Assembly: GCF_036711975.1 (NCBI RefSeq)
Contig: NC_091967.1
Coordinates: 29,241,501 to 29,305,500 of the forward strand
Direction: 5' to 3'
Source of the DNA: Onthophagus taurus
Lineage: Eukaryota; Arthropoda; Insecta; Coleoptera; Scarabaeidae
Length of the DNA stretch: 64,000 nucleotides
The notes below the pieces were generated by a model. The model did not search any database and had not been told where the DNA came from. It saw only the letters and a program-made list of their open reading frames with translations. Each line of letters opens with the position of its first letter. The stretch's first letter is position 1. Below, piece after piece: positions 1 through 10,719 of this stretch. The position numbers and the translations under genes are program-made.

Positions 1-252
1 TGCCATCACACGTGCGTGACTAATCGACCGTTCCGTACAGTTTCTAAATAGAACGCCAGTGCGTCATCGCGCGTACAAAGAACTCGGCTTAAGGGCCGGG
101 CCCACCCGGGTCACGCAGGTCCCTGAGTACCCCTAAAAACGACCGAAACGATCTTAACAATTTAAAAAAAAACAAACTTTTAGTGCTTTAAAATAAAACA
201 TCGACAGATTAATAAAATAAGTGATCAAAACTCAAATAGAACGCGGCCCATA
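1..252 (+). other. Leader of the Jockey-like element
   Basis: Non-coding, with a GC-rich stretch near 90-120 and an A-rich stretch near 160-230, directly upstream of ORF1. It probably holds the element's internal promoter, but I see no clear motif that proves this. Confidence 0.4.
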
Positions 253-1642
253 ATGGGCAAACATAAATTAACAAAAACCTACGTAGAAAAATCCACCGAA
301 GCCGAAGAAGAGTCGGACTCTACAATTACCACAGACAATCCCAAGTCCACAGATCTTGATGAACAAATGGAAGATTTCGATGATGAACCCCCAACCCCCA
401 AAAAACCAAAAATTTCACCTAAAAATCCGCCCAAACCCACAAATCCCCCACAAACTCAATCTAACCCCATCAACATCAACCGTAAAATCCATTCCAACCA
501 TTCCCACTGCCAATAAATATTCATTATTACAAGAAGTAATCGAACCAAACACAAATAATACTTATCAAATCCCTAAAAAAACAACCCAACCTATCAAGAA
601 AACCTCTCCTCCGATATCCATGCATATAGACGGCTACTCCAACCACTCTAACATCACCGCCGATTTAAATAAATGGATCTGCAAAGAGGAGTACACGCTC
701 CGTTATACAAAAACCGGCTGTACCGTTTACACAAAAAATCCCGATAAACGCCGCGCTCTAATTAACAATCTAAAAACCCAAAAAACCGACTTCCACACCC
801 ACACGCCCAAAGAAGATCGGGAACGGGCATTTGTAATAGACCGTCTATTACAAATGCCCGTCCCACATCAAATGGAACCAGAAGAAGTCATAGAAGACCT
901 AAAAGACGAATACAACATTATTGCCACAAAATGCTTTAAAATGAGAGGTACCAAATATCCTAAATATATGGTCACCCTCCCGAACATAAAATCCCTCAAA
1001 CTACTCCAAGAAAGGGTTAGATATATTCTCCGAACCAGAATTTTCTGGGATAATGTCAAAAATAATAAAATCCTTATACAGTGTAAAAACTGTCAGCAAT
1101 GGGGGCACGCAACCACGAATTGTTATTCGCGACCGAAGTGTGTGAAATGTACCGGAGATCACGCAAGCTCCGCCTGCGAGATTAGCCGCGATAACGGGTT
1201 GCCGGTCTCGTGTACGAATTGCAAAGGCCCCCACACGGCCAATTCAACGGCGTGCCCTAAATATGGCGAAGCCCTAGTCCGGCGCAACATCCGGCTAGGA
1301 GAACAAAAACCAGAAGCGCCCCGAAGAATAATACCACCAGCACCAACAGCCATGACGACCCCGTGAAACGTCATGGCAGCCAGAAGAACAACAACGATCC
1401 AAGGACCAGCCGCCTCCACCGCCGCCGCCCCCACGCCCTCAGCGCTCCACACCGTGGGACAGGTGAGTCAATCTGACTTTTTTGAACTCGGCAACTTGAT
1501 GGCTGAAATAAACGGACTGATCAACATTTCCGCCTTAATTAACGCCCTAAAAACTTTTAAAAACCAAATTATAACCGACAAATCCCCTGGAAACCTCTTG
1601 CATGCAACTCAAACTCTTTACCAAAACCTTTCCAATGTATAA
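253..1642 (+). pseudogene. Jockey-like ORF1 (gag, nucleic-acid binding), broken
   Basis: ORF1 proteins of Jockey elements bind element RNA in the ribonucleoprotein. The frame opens at ATG 253 with an acidic, proline- and lysine-rich leader, shifts frame around 460-510, and continues to 1366. About 660-1050 matches the PRE_C2HC type of gag domain. Three cysteine knuckles follow at about 1078-1260 (first one CKNCQQWGHATTNC). A stop at 1364-1366 separates the last segment, 1373-1642, which carries the C-terminal leucine-rich part usual in Jockey ORF1. The stop TAA overlaps the ORF2 ATG (ATGTATAA at 1635-1642). At least two breaks make this a pseudogene. Confidence 0.75.
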
Positions 1643-3950
1643 CCTAACAATAGTTCATTTTAACATCAACAGCCTCATCCCCAAAATCCTCGAAATAACC
1701 AACTTCTTGTCCCGACTAGACGTAGATATACTTCTCCTTAACGAAACAAAACTCATTCCCTCCGATCAAATTAAATTCCCCGGTTACACCCTCTACAGAA
1801 AAGACCACACCCGACGCTCCAGAGGGGTAGCAATTGTCATCAAAAACTCAATTCCCCATATCAAAATACCACAACCCGATCTCAACCATCTCGACATCAT
1901 AACACTAAAACTCCAAAACAATTTACACATATCCACTCTCTGCAGTAGCCCCAATTCCCCCCTGACTGATCAAGACCTCCATAAGCTAATTACCCCCTAC
2001 AACAAACTTATCATGCTCGGTGGCCTCAACGCCCGCCACTACTCCTGGGGCTACCACATCTCCAACACAAAAGGCCACACCCTCTTCAATTTCACCCAAT
2101 CCAGAAATGCATTTGTCCTCGCTCCACTTAAACCGACCCATCACCCAGATAACGGATCAACCCCCACAACAATCGACATAGCAATAGCCAAAAATATCCC
2201 CGACCTACCCGAAGCTATCGTCCCCAACGACCTTTCCTCCGATCACTGTCCTATTTTCATCAAAATAGGAGAACATCTTACCCCTCCACAACAACCCATC
2301 AAAATCCTAAACTTCAGATCCGCAAACTGGCCCCTGTACAAAGAAATTATTAACCAATCCATCCAAACAACCCCCACGATAGATTCCATCCAACATCTCG
2401 AACACGAAATCGACATCCTAATCTCCGCAATCCAAACTGCCAAAAACGCCGCTATTCCCCTTATCACCAAAAGAAACCTACATCGTACACCAACCCCCCC
2501 ACACATCGCTACCCTAATCAAAAACCGTAACCGCCTCCGACGTCTCCACCAACGCACACACAATCCAGACACAATTCCATTCCCTCAATAAACAAATCCG
2601 CTCCGAACTAAAACTACACAGAAACAATACATGGTCCCGTAAACTGCAATCCCTTTCCCCCAACGATAATTCCATTTGGCAGGAAATCCGCAAACTAAAA
2701 GCTAAATTCAAACCCCTACCCGTTCTCTCTTCCCACAATTCCTATAAAATAACAGATCCTGCTAAAGCAAACCTCCTAGCCACACATTTCTGTAACATTC
2801 ACAAAGCAAAACCCAACACAACACCACAGCACCACGAAATTACACAACAAACACAACAATTCCTTCAATTATCCACCCCACCTCATCAAACTCATCCATA
2901 GCTACCTATCAAACCGAAAAATACAAGTCAAACTCAACAACACACTCTCCCGACCTAAAACCATCCATTCAGGCGTTCCCCAAGGCGCTGTTATTTCCCC
3001 ACACCTCTTTAACCTCTACACAGCAGACCTCCTCCAACTTCTTCAAACGAACCTAGCCACCTACGCCGACGACACGGCGATCTACGCCCACTCAAAAGAT
3101 CCCAAAATTGCAATCCTCTCACTACAAGCCCACCTGAGACTCCTTGAAAAATATTACAATCACTGGAAAATCACGGTTAACCCCAAAAATCCGAGTCAAT
3201 AATATTTACCAAAAACAATCACCCAACTAGAATCCCGCTTCCTCTCAAGATCTCCAACTCAAGCATTCCCCTAAAAACTGAAATAAAGCACCTAGGCGTC
3301 ACTCTCGACCAAAGACTCACATTCATACCATAAAAACAATCTATCCCCTCATCTCAAGAAGTAGCTCCCTAAATCTAAAGAACAAAACATTATACTCCAC
3401 CATCATCCGTCCCTCACTAACCTATGCCGCTCCTATCTGGTCAAATGCGGCCCAAAAAAACTGCAAACCTGCCAGAATAAAACCGTCCGAATTATCTCCA
3501 ACTCGAACCGCTACATTAATATCCAGCACCTCCACGAAATCACCAAAACAAAACCCATCAAACAAATCCTCACCCAACTCAATCAAAAATTTTACTCCAA
3601 ACATCACCCAAACACACTCATCAAACACATCACTAACCACCCCACACAAAATACCAAATAAAAATTCCCCCACGAAACAAACAACCTGAACCTTATGCCC
3701 GACATAATTAAAAGCTAACTCCATCAAATTTAATCCCACACCCTTCCCAACTGCCCCTTTTATCCTGATCCCCCAAAATTAAAACCAAAAACCACCCTAA
3801 CACTTTTACACACCAGGGTCACGTCCGTTTATGGCGTTCAGCAAGTTGCTGACCAAGAACTAGAAAGATTGACCACCCTCCAATCAAAAAACTTATTGTA
3901 CGCGGTTCTTTCTCTATAGTTACTATATATTTATGTACATTCATGTACAT
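1635..3950 (+). pseudogene. Jockey-like ORF2 (endonuclease-reverse transcriptase), deleted
   Basis: ORF2 would nick target DNA and prime reverse transcription. ATG 1635 opens an AP-type endonuclease domain: an N-terminal VHFNINSL strand, LLNETKL near 1735, and SSDHCPIF near 2240. The first frame ends at 2591. Around 2880 the sequence jumps into the RT palm: SGVPQGAVISP near 2970 and the catalytic TYADDTAIY near 3060, so the fingers are missing. Downstream of 3200 the C-terminal part is readable only in fragments with many stops. The deletion and stops rule out activity. Confidence 0.75.
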
Positions 3951-4168
3951 ATATTTAATTTCCCCCAACTACCCATTGTAAATATCCCCCCCTATAGAAA
4001 ACCCGTGAAATTAATAAATAAATGAACTTAAAAAGCCTACCTGCTCCCGAAAAGTTCTTGATACGTATTTTTATAAAATGAAATATTACCTAGTTTTAAG
4101 TAACTTTGGAAATATTTTTGTTAAATTGACTATAACTCATAAAATTTTATTTTGATTTTGATTTTTTG

Positions 4169-4256
4169 GTTCTCGTCCGATCACCGAAGTTAAGCAATAT
4201 CGGGCGCGGTTAGTACTTGGATGGGTGACCGCTTGGGAACACCGCGTGCCGTTGCC
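4169..4256 (+). rRNA. 5S rRNA, 5'-truncated copy
   Basis: The sequence matches the 3' two-thirds of insect 5S rRNA, from the segment before the A box to the end (GATGGGTGACCGC and GGGAACACCGCGTGCC are plain), and is followed by a T run at 4257-4262 suited to Pol III termination. The first ~30 nt of 5S are missing, so no normal 5S can be made. The internal control region (A box, intermediate element, C box) appears present. It could also be the head of a 5S-derived SINE, but no tRNA-like or LINE-tail body is evident. Confidence 0.85.
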
Positions 4257-5179
4257 TTTTTTTGTGTTATTACTATTATTTCTTTCGATAATTTATAACA
4301 TAAATATAATAGCAGTTTTTACCGTTTCAATCGTAAATTTAAGGATAACGTTACTTACTTAAACCGCTTCCGCTTATTACCTTTCGATTCGACACCTTTG
4401 TTGTAAATTCGTTTGTTTTCCGTACGATTGTTTATGTATTTTATTTTTTTATATTGTTAGTTTTAGGCTGTTATGGACGGAGAGGGCCAAATAAAATATG
4501 TAGGGGTAAAATATTATTTAACAATTGTTTTTGTTTTTTTTTTTTTGTAAATTTTATAACAAATCATTTGAAACAATTTTGCAATGCACACTACACACAC
4601 GTTCTGTTCGCAGTCCGTCGTATTTCAATAAATACATGTTGTTCCCAAAATCCCAAAATATCACCAACAGTAATAATAATAATAATTCACTTTATTTCGC
4701 AACAAAGATCAATTACAGAACAATATTACAAGAAAAAAGTAAATACATGCTATAAAACAAATATAATTCACATAAAAACTCCTACCGTATTATTGATTGT
4801 TAGTTAGTATAGCCAGTAACAAGAGAACAAAATGCTAAACGGAGTCGAGGCGAAATTCAGAAACTATCGTAAGGATACGAATACTAAAGGTACCAACCAT
4901 AAGCAGCGGAAAGGTCACGAAGGAACGGTTGACCCAGGTATCAAATGTGATACGAAATCAACCATCATCGTAGAAAAGAAAGAATGTAAACGACAAAAAA
5001 AAAAGGGAAAAAAAAATTTTTTTTCCAAGTTCCTACTATTCAGTGGGAATGTAAAATCGGTTATCGCCCGGCGTTAATGTCCGAGCAAGCGGTCTAACAC
5101 GCACAGGAAACAACGACACCGTTTTTTAAAGATCGTACTATTCAGTGGGAGATGGTTTTATACTAAGAAGGACACTATG
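4257..5179. other. No gene seen; AT-rich with a triplet tract
   Basis: An (ATA)n tract at about 4672-4685 followed by TTCACTTTATTTC looks like the tail of a minus-strand non-LTR element that is otherwise unreadable. Two copies of a TACTATTCAGTGGGA motif lie at about 5035 and 5135. The short ORF at 4832-5077 is lysine-rich and resembles nothing I know. Confidence 0.35.
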
Positions 5180-5654
5180 CGCGTCTCAAATTGGCCTTTC
5201 GCCTCGTTCTCGGGCGCAAGGCTTTCTCTGTCGACGTCGTCGTTTGGGACGGACGAACGAACGAACGAACGACCGTTCACACGAAACCCAACGACTCCTC
5301 TTCTACTTTCAATAGAAGTGGTCGTCTTAAGCGTGTTTCGTTGTTAGAACGCATCGATAGCAGTAGTACCTGGCTTTTAATATTTATTTATTTTCGACAA
5401 TAAACTTAATACATTATCTATACTTCGAATATTTTTATTGAAATATTTGAACGTATAATGGTACACATACAACGAGCTCTCTTCTCTCATACAAATTTTG
5501 TCGTTTATTATGTTTAATATTGGTCGGTCGGTCGCCCACTGTCCCTCTTGACGACGACGTTTCCTTGTATTATTTTTCATTAAAGAAAAATAAATAAATA
5601 TAAACGTACGAAAGAGAACTGGCCGCCGTCCGTACGCGACTGAGGACCTCGTGT
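5180..5654 (-). other. Probable rDNA downstream spacer
   Basis: This stretch lies directly after the 28S 3' end when read on the minus strand. It is not coding in a recognisable way and includes an (ACGA)n microsatellite at 5253-5272 and GGTCGGTCGGTCG near 5522. Spacer identity is inferred from position only. Confidence 0.35.
5253..5272. repeat. Tetranucleotide microsatellite (ACGA)5
   Basis: Five uninterrupted ACGA units are visible. Confidence 0.85.
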
Positions 5655-6002
5655 AACCGACACGACGAATCCCCAAGCAAAGGGCTGAGTTTCAACAGAT
5701 CGTAGCGTGGTAACTGCTCTACCGAGTACAACACTCCGCCTGGTACGTAAGTCGTCTACAAACAATTCCAAGTTCCGACATCGAACTGTAAGGTACCCAT
5801 GTTCGACCGTAATAATAAATGCTCAAATAGGGGCTCGTGCGACGACCGACGCGTACGTCGATCGCCTAATAGAGTAACATTTTATTGAGCCTTTCGACTC
5901 TCGAAACTCCTAAGGGTATCGTTGCCACCTTTGACTAGAAAGGATACGGCCTTAGAGGCGTTCAGGCATAATCCCACGGATGGTAGCTTTGCACCACCGC
6001 AC
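5655..6002 (-). rRNA. 28S rRNA 3' end, fragment
   Basis: Read on the minus strand this contains the highly conserved 28S block before the 3' end: the segment AGCTACCATCCGTGGGATTA, then GAACGCCTCTAAGG, then a divergent tail ending near GGGATTCGTCG. About 350 bases are present. The 28S match stops abruptly at about 6002, where unrelated AT-rich sequence begins, so this is a broken piece rather than a working rDNA unit. The exact mature 3' end is uncertain by tens of bases. Confidence 0.85.
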
Positions 6003-6867
6003 AGTGGTCTAAATTCGAAAAAACCCGAACAAAAATATTTTAACGCAGTTTGGGTTGAGATAATTTTTTGAAACTTGGTATGTGGCTATAGGACTATATG
6101 CTAAAGACTTTGTGAACTTTTGGATCAAATATGTCAACCGGAAGTACTAATTTACTTGAGGCCACATTCTATTTTTTTCATATAATTTAGGTCCTTAGAA
6201 TTGGATAAATACAAAATTTTATACAACGCTATTAAATCGTGAAGGATAGCTAAATACAAAATTGTTTAAACTAAATTGATTATATAGTTTACTTCGATGT
6301 AAGGTTTCTATAAATAAATCTTTAACTACAGAGTATCTCACGTAACTGATTCGTTAGAACTTTTTCAGGTTCCACTATTCGTACACTTTTGAAATTTCGG
6401 TAGCATGGGTTGTTCATGCGGAACTTTCAATCTAAAATATTTTTAAGATGGCTGCCACTTCCAGTCTACCGGAAGTAGACCATAATTTCGTTATTTTAAA
6501 TGGAATGCTATAGTTTTTATTACACCAGTTAATTGTACGTAAAAAAATAGGTTAACTTTGATAAAAGTTATTGGTTCCTAGCGTTATTTGTTTTCGAGTT
6601 ATTTTGGTTCTAACCTTTTTTTGGTAAATTTCACCATGCTCTTTAAAACCCCATATCTCAGCCAACGTTCATTCAAAAAAGGTCTAAATTGGTACGATTA
6701 TTCTTCAGATGCTGTCAAATAGTTTATCATTTGTTGTATCGGGGTATCTTATACAGGGTGGTCAAAAATTGAATTATTGTTTCTCCATTTTCAATGGCGA
6801 GAAAGTTTTAAATGGAATGCACCATGCTTTTTTAGCCTATCAGAAAGGGAATTTAATTCTCTATAAA
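6003..6867. other. No gene seen; non-coding mobile-element-like DNA
   Basis: AT-rich, with a TATACAGGGTGGTCAAAA motif near 6750 like the ends of many insect DNA transposons. It may be non-coding sequence of the element whose transposase remnant follows on the minus strand. No ORF here resembles a known protein. Confidence 0.3.
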
Positions 6868-8140
6868 TTATCTACGTTGTTTAACAATATGTGTTTCTTT
6901 TTGTTCTGTTTCAGACCATTCTTCGTCATCTTCATCTTCGTTGCATCCTGTCTCATATAGCTCTTGTTCTGATTCTTCTTCTTCGTCATATTCATCTTCT
7001 TCTTCGCGATCTTTTTCTTCTTCCTGGTCTTCTACATTGTCTATTATAATTAATCTTTTAGTCTCCATACTCATCTTTTTATGTTTTCTAGAAATGCGCT
7101 GTTGAAAATTACTTATAAATGGATGTGAGCTGAGCAGCAGTCTTTTAAATAGATCTTCATTCGTATCCAGTCGACTACATTTCCTTGTGTGGCTCTCTCT
7201 AAATTTTCGGATTTTTTTGTTATTAGCTTCTTGCGCTTCTTCCGACAACTCTCCAATAGGTAGTAGAGCTTGTTTAATGATTGCAGATCCATGTATCAAA
7301 ATTTTATGAACGCTGGTTGGCATATAGTACCAACTATAAAATGGACGTACTTTTCGGCAGTTTTGAAACAATATTTATCAAATTCATTGCTATTAATATT
7401 ATACCCACTGTTTATTGCAGCCAAAACAACGCCAAATCGCTGTATTAGTACCTCGTCAATTCCTTAATTGAAGTATAAAATGATTAGTACATGCGCGCTT
7501 ACTATAAAATTGTCATACCAGTAATCTCTGATGATAATTTAGTAAAAGTACGTATGAACCAGTCACCTTCCAAGTTCTAATTTCTAATCTGTATGAAATG
7601 TGAAGCAGACACACAAAAAACCGAATGTATGTATGGAGAACAGACAAACCAAACTTAAAACCTTCTAGCTCTACCGTTCATCTGTGAAATTTTTGCTCTG
7701 CATAAATAACATTCCATTCCAGATGATTCCTTCAAATTCCCATCAAAGAATTACAGACCTAAATGTATGAATAATTCAAATAAACTTTTAAGAAAACGAA
7801 GACTTTATACCTTGCCATCCACCATCGTGAAATAAAGAGAAAAGTTAACACTTACACATTTTGAGGTATATGGCTGAAGGGAGCTTATTTGGTTTGAAAT
7901 ATATATTTTTCTTCGGTTCTTATAAGAGCGGCATTTTCATGCACCCATTGTAATCTAATCGGTCTACAAAACCGTATAGATGATGGTGTGGGGTTCTTCC
8001 ACAATACAATATTATTATCATTGTCTTCCAATCGTAATGGGACTAGGAAGACACAAATAGGGAATCATCTTTTCCCTCTGCATTTGTGATAAACTTTTGT
8101 TTATAAGTCGAATGACATCCGCTACCATCAAACCCCCACT
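6868..8140 (-). pseudogene. DDE transposase remnant, RAG1/Transib- or CMC-like
   Basis: Three collinear minus-strand blocks read like one protein. The first, about 8140-7890, has KWGFDGSG followed by PSSIRFCRPIRLQ. The second, about 7470-7370, is continuous with the third, an open frame 7371-6868 with VHKILIHG, then GELSEEAQEANNK, then an acidic tail. The C-terminal block has the spacing of the last catalytic glutamate region of RAG1-type transposases, but the family is recalled by motif, not by search. A stop near 8045 and a gap near 7890-7500 show decay. The acidic tail (about 7050-6900) is low complexity. The remnant abuts the Helitron helicase piece at about 8140-8190. Confidence 0.4.
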
Positions 8141-8190
8141 TACAATGTAATATAGAATTTACATTTACATTTGGATAATTATCCAAACAT

Positions 8191-8673
8191 TTAAAATTCC
8201 ATTGCTGACACGGAATCTTCGTTTAATTGTAATGGTAACTTAAACGCTCTGTGCACGGTTTTTCCATTTTCTAACAGTACGGCCGCTATACCGGTCCACG
8301 CTACGACGATGACACTCTTTCTATATCGACGCAGCACGTACTTCAACAGAATATTATACAGGAACGTTTTTCCCGTGCCTCCAGGCCCGTCTACATAAAA
8401 TAAATTACGTCCAGTCCGTAATCCTAACATATTAAATTCGATTTCCTGCGTCACTTCGTCGAATACCCGCAATTGATCCCCGTTTAATGTCCTTTTGATA
8501 TCTTCTTGTTGTTCCTCTTCTCCTCCAACTCTTACGTCTTCATCCGCCGTTCTTCTCGCGTTTCGTAACGCTTCCTCGTCCACCGACGGGAATCCTATCA
8601 CCTGCAGCGTTTTCCCGTTTCGCAGTAGTTGCTCTTCGATTTCTCTCAACGCTTTATCTTCCGCAAAGCTTTC
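8191..8673 (-). pseudogene. Helitron helicase domain (PIF1-like), N-terminal part
   Basis: PIF1-type helicases in Helitron proteins unwind DNA during rolling-circle transposition. The fragment has the lead-in LNGDQLRVFDEV, then Walker A GPGGTGKT near 8390-8370, then the following strand with AWTGIAAVLL and GKTVHRAFKLP. It ends at 8191 after only the first helicase motifs, so motifs II to VI are missing. Its upstream neighbour in the ancestral protein is the segment ending at 15093; the insertion lies between them. The frame is open, so decay is by truncation. Confidence 0.85.
8665..8673. repeat. 9-bp target-site duplication, left copy
   Basis: AAAGCTTTC directly precedes the element and is repeated at 15093-15101 after it. 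Confidence 0.85.
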
Positions 8674-9050
8674 ACTGGTGTGAAGTTATCCATAAATCCC
8701 AGCAATAAACTTAAAACATTAATAATTCCGTAACCAATACGATTTGGGTAACCAAATTTCACACACAGGTCACTCTTACCCTCAAGAACAGCTAACCACC
8801 CCCATTTGGTAAAAAAAAAATTTTTCAACCCTCACCCCCGAAAAAGGGATGTTTTCGCCCTGATGGGCACCTTCGAATTAAACGAAATTCTACCACATAA
8901 TAGAACACACTTCTAAGTATTTTTATCAATTTTCAAAACACCGTAAGCCCTAACGGTTTTCGAGAAAAAAAATCATTCTTATAAACCGCGGATGGGACTT
9001 TAGGGGTGAATTTGACCCCGTTGGGCACCTCCAAAATTGACGAAATTTTA
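8674..9050 (+). repeat. Left terminal inverted repeat
   Basis: It matches the reverse complement of 14735-15092 with only scattered differences, including the poly(A)-like tract and the TAGAACACACTTCTAAG segment. Confidence 0.9.
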
Positions 9051-9811
9051 GGATGATTTAGAGGATGCCTTTAGCGATTGAAATCAACCATCCAAACACC
9101 GTAATGTATTACGGTTTCCGAGAAAAAAAATGTGTTATTAGACACTATAGGTATACAGCGCGGCGCGGACTTTGGGGGTGAATTTGACCCCGTTGGGCAC
9201 CTGCAAAATTGACGAAATTTTAGGATGATTTAGAGGATGCCTTTAGCGATTGAAATCAACCATCCAAACACCGTAATGTATTACGGTTTCCGAGAAAAAA
9301 AATCTGTTATTAGACACTATCGGTATACAGCGCGGCGCGGACTTTGGGGGTGAATTTGACCCCGTTCGGCACCTCCAAAATTGACGAAATTTTAGGATGA
9401 TTTAGAGGATGCCTTTAGCGATTGAAATCAACCATCCAAACACCGTAATGTATTACGGTTTCGGAGAAAAAAAATGTGTTATTAGACACTATAGGTATAC
9501 AGCGCGGCGCGGACTTTGGGGGTGAATTTGACCCCGTTGGGCACCTCCAAAATTGACGAAATTTTAGGATGATTTAGAGGATGCCTTTAGCGATTGAAAT
9601 CAACCATCCAAACACCGTAATGTATTACGGTTTCGGAGAAAAAAAATGTGTTATTAGACACTATAGGTATACAGCGCGGCGCGGACTTTGGGGGTGAATT
9701 TGACCCCGTTGGGCACCTCCAAAATTGACGAAATTTTAGGATGATTTAGAGGATGCCTTTAGCGATTGAAATCAACCATCCAAACACCGTAATGTATTAC
9801 GGTTTCCGAGA
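8935..9811 (-). repeat. 172-bp minisatellite, left array (about 5 units)
   Basis: Identical landmarks recur at 9061, 9233, 9405 and 9577, giving a period of exactly 172. Each full unit holds the 18-base palindrome ACCGTAATGTATTACGGT. The outermost unit is diverged and blends into the TIR. Confidence 0.95.
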
Positions 9812-9883
9812 TTGTCTGAAATTTTAGGATGATTTGGAGAGTGGATTTTTGATAGAAAAAAAAACTTTTGATAAAGAATGAAA

Positions 9884-9889
9884 TTTATT
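9884..9889 (-). terminator. Poly(A) signal of the SGNH gene
   Basis: AATAAA on the minus strand, starting 3 bases after the TAA stop at 9893-9895. Confidence 0.6.
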
Positions 9890-9892
9890 ATA

Positions 9893-10644
9893 TTAATGGT
9901 CTGTTTTACTTATAATTAAATTGTGTAATGGATTGAGAATATTATTATAATTAGTTGCTACCGCGTTCCAAACCGCTTCCAATCCTTGTTCATTTAAGTG
10001 AATGCCATCCCTGTGTAGAAATTTGTATTAAACACATAAGAAAAGAAAAATTTTCACGTTGTGTTACCCTTCCATCATGTTTCTGTTAACAATTGCTTCA
10101 ATGTCGGTACAATTGATTTGCTTTTCAGCACAAAACCGTCGAATGTAATGATTGATTTCCTATAAAGGCATAGAGAGTATTTATTTATAGCATGACATAG
10201 AAATTATAATATCTTACGTTCACAGACTCGAAGTTTTTGCAGGGAGGAATTGTGCAAATTTGTATTCCTTTAGGATTTAAGGAAAGAAGGAAGCGGAAGA
10301 GGTGAGAATATTGGGACTTTAGTTGGGATGGTGATGTTTTGTGGAGTATATCGTTAGTTCCTATCATTATAACGATATGTCGTTCAACAATATCTCCACA
10401 AAACCAAGGGGAACATGTTTTTGGAATACACTTTGCGCGCCGCAAAAGTTTTAGTATTGTTTGACCGCCTACTGCTAAGTCGAGGAAATATTTTCCGTTG
10501 CTTGTCCGTTTTGATTGTCGTCCTAAAAATATATACCATTAGTAGGAATTAACTTCATATCTGTTAAAACAAATACTTACTTTGTATAGTACGTAGCATT
10601 CGGCAAAAATTACTATCGCCCAAAAACAGTAATTTCGTCGGCAT
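9893..10644 (-). CDS. SGNH/GDSL-type hydrolase-like protein, four exons
   Basis: SGNH hydrolases are serine esterases or lipases acting on acyl or acetyl esters; the substrate here is unknown. I read join(10644-10581, 10522-10218, 10159-10068, 10010-9893) on the minus strand, 579 nt, 192 residues. All three introns are 57-58 nt with GT...AG ends, and the frame stays open across every joint. Block I is G9-D10-S11-N12, block II G40-G41, block III G76-T77-N78-D79, and block V D155-G-I-H158-L-N, so the serine, glycine, asparagine and Asp-His set are all present. Typical SGNH proteins are 180-250 residues, so this is full length. No signal peptide is seen. A TATA box and TCAGTT initiator lie upstream and an AATAAA follows the stop. 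It is the only gene in the satellite-bearing transposon. The exon model is inferred from sequence signals. Confidence 0.8.
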
Positions 10645-10683
10645 CTTCGCTGGTCACTGGTTTTAACAAGAGATAAGCAGAAC

Positions 10684-10719
10684 AACTGATCTCTGCAATA
10701 GCTGAGGAACCTTTATATA
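10684..10719 (-). promoter_or_regulatory. TATA + Inr core promoter of the SGNH gene
   Basis: On the minus strand TATATAAAG runs 10719-10711 and TCAGTT runs 10689-10684. The initiator A at 10687 lies 32 bases after the first T of the TATA box, the spacing usual in insects. The start codon follows 43 bases further on. Confidence 0.65.

Larger units (their letters stand above)
1..4035 (+). mobile_element. Jockey-clade non-LTR retrotransposon, decayed
   Basis: The unit reads 5' leader, gag-like ORF1 with zinc knuckles, overlapping ORF2 with an AP-type endonuclease and reverse transcriptase motifs, and a 3' end with AATAAATAAATG just before 4035. This order and the shape of the ORF1 C2HC region match the Jockey clade. 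ORF1 has frame breaks and ORF2 has lost much of the RT finger region, so the copy is dead. The true 5' end may lie before base 1. Confidence 0.8.

Noticed and set aside
868-1452. Minus-strand ORFs over the Jockey-like ORF1
   Set aside because: They mirror the zinc-knuckle region and have no recognisable motif of their own.
4832-5077. 81-codon plus-strand ORF
   Set aside because: Lysine-rich from A-rich DNA, no motif and no neighbouring signals.
5377-5771. Minus-strand ORFs of 63-99 codons
   Set aside because: They run through the 28S 3' end and spacer; rRNA identity explains the sequence better.
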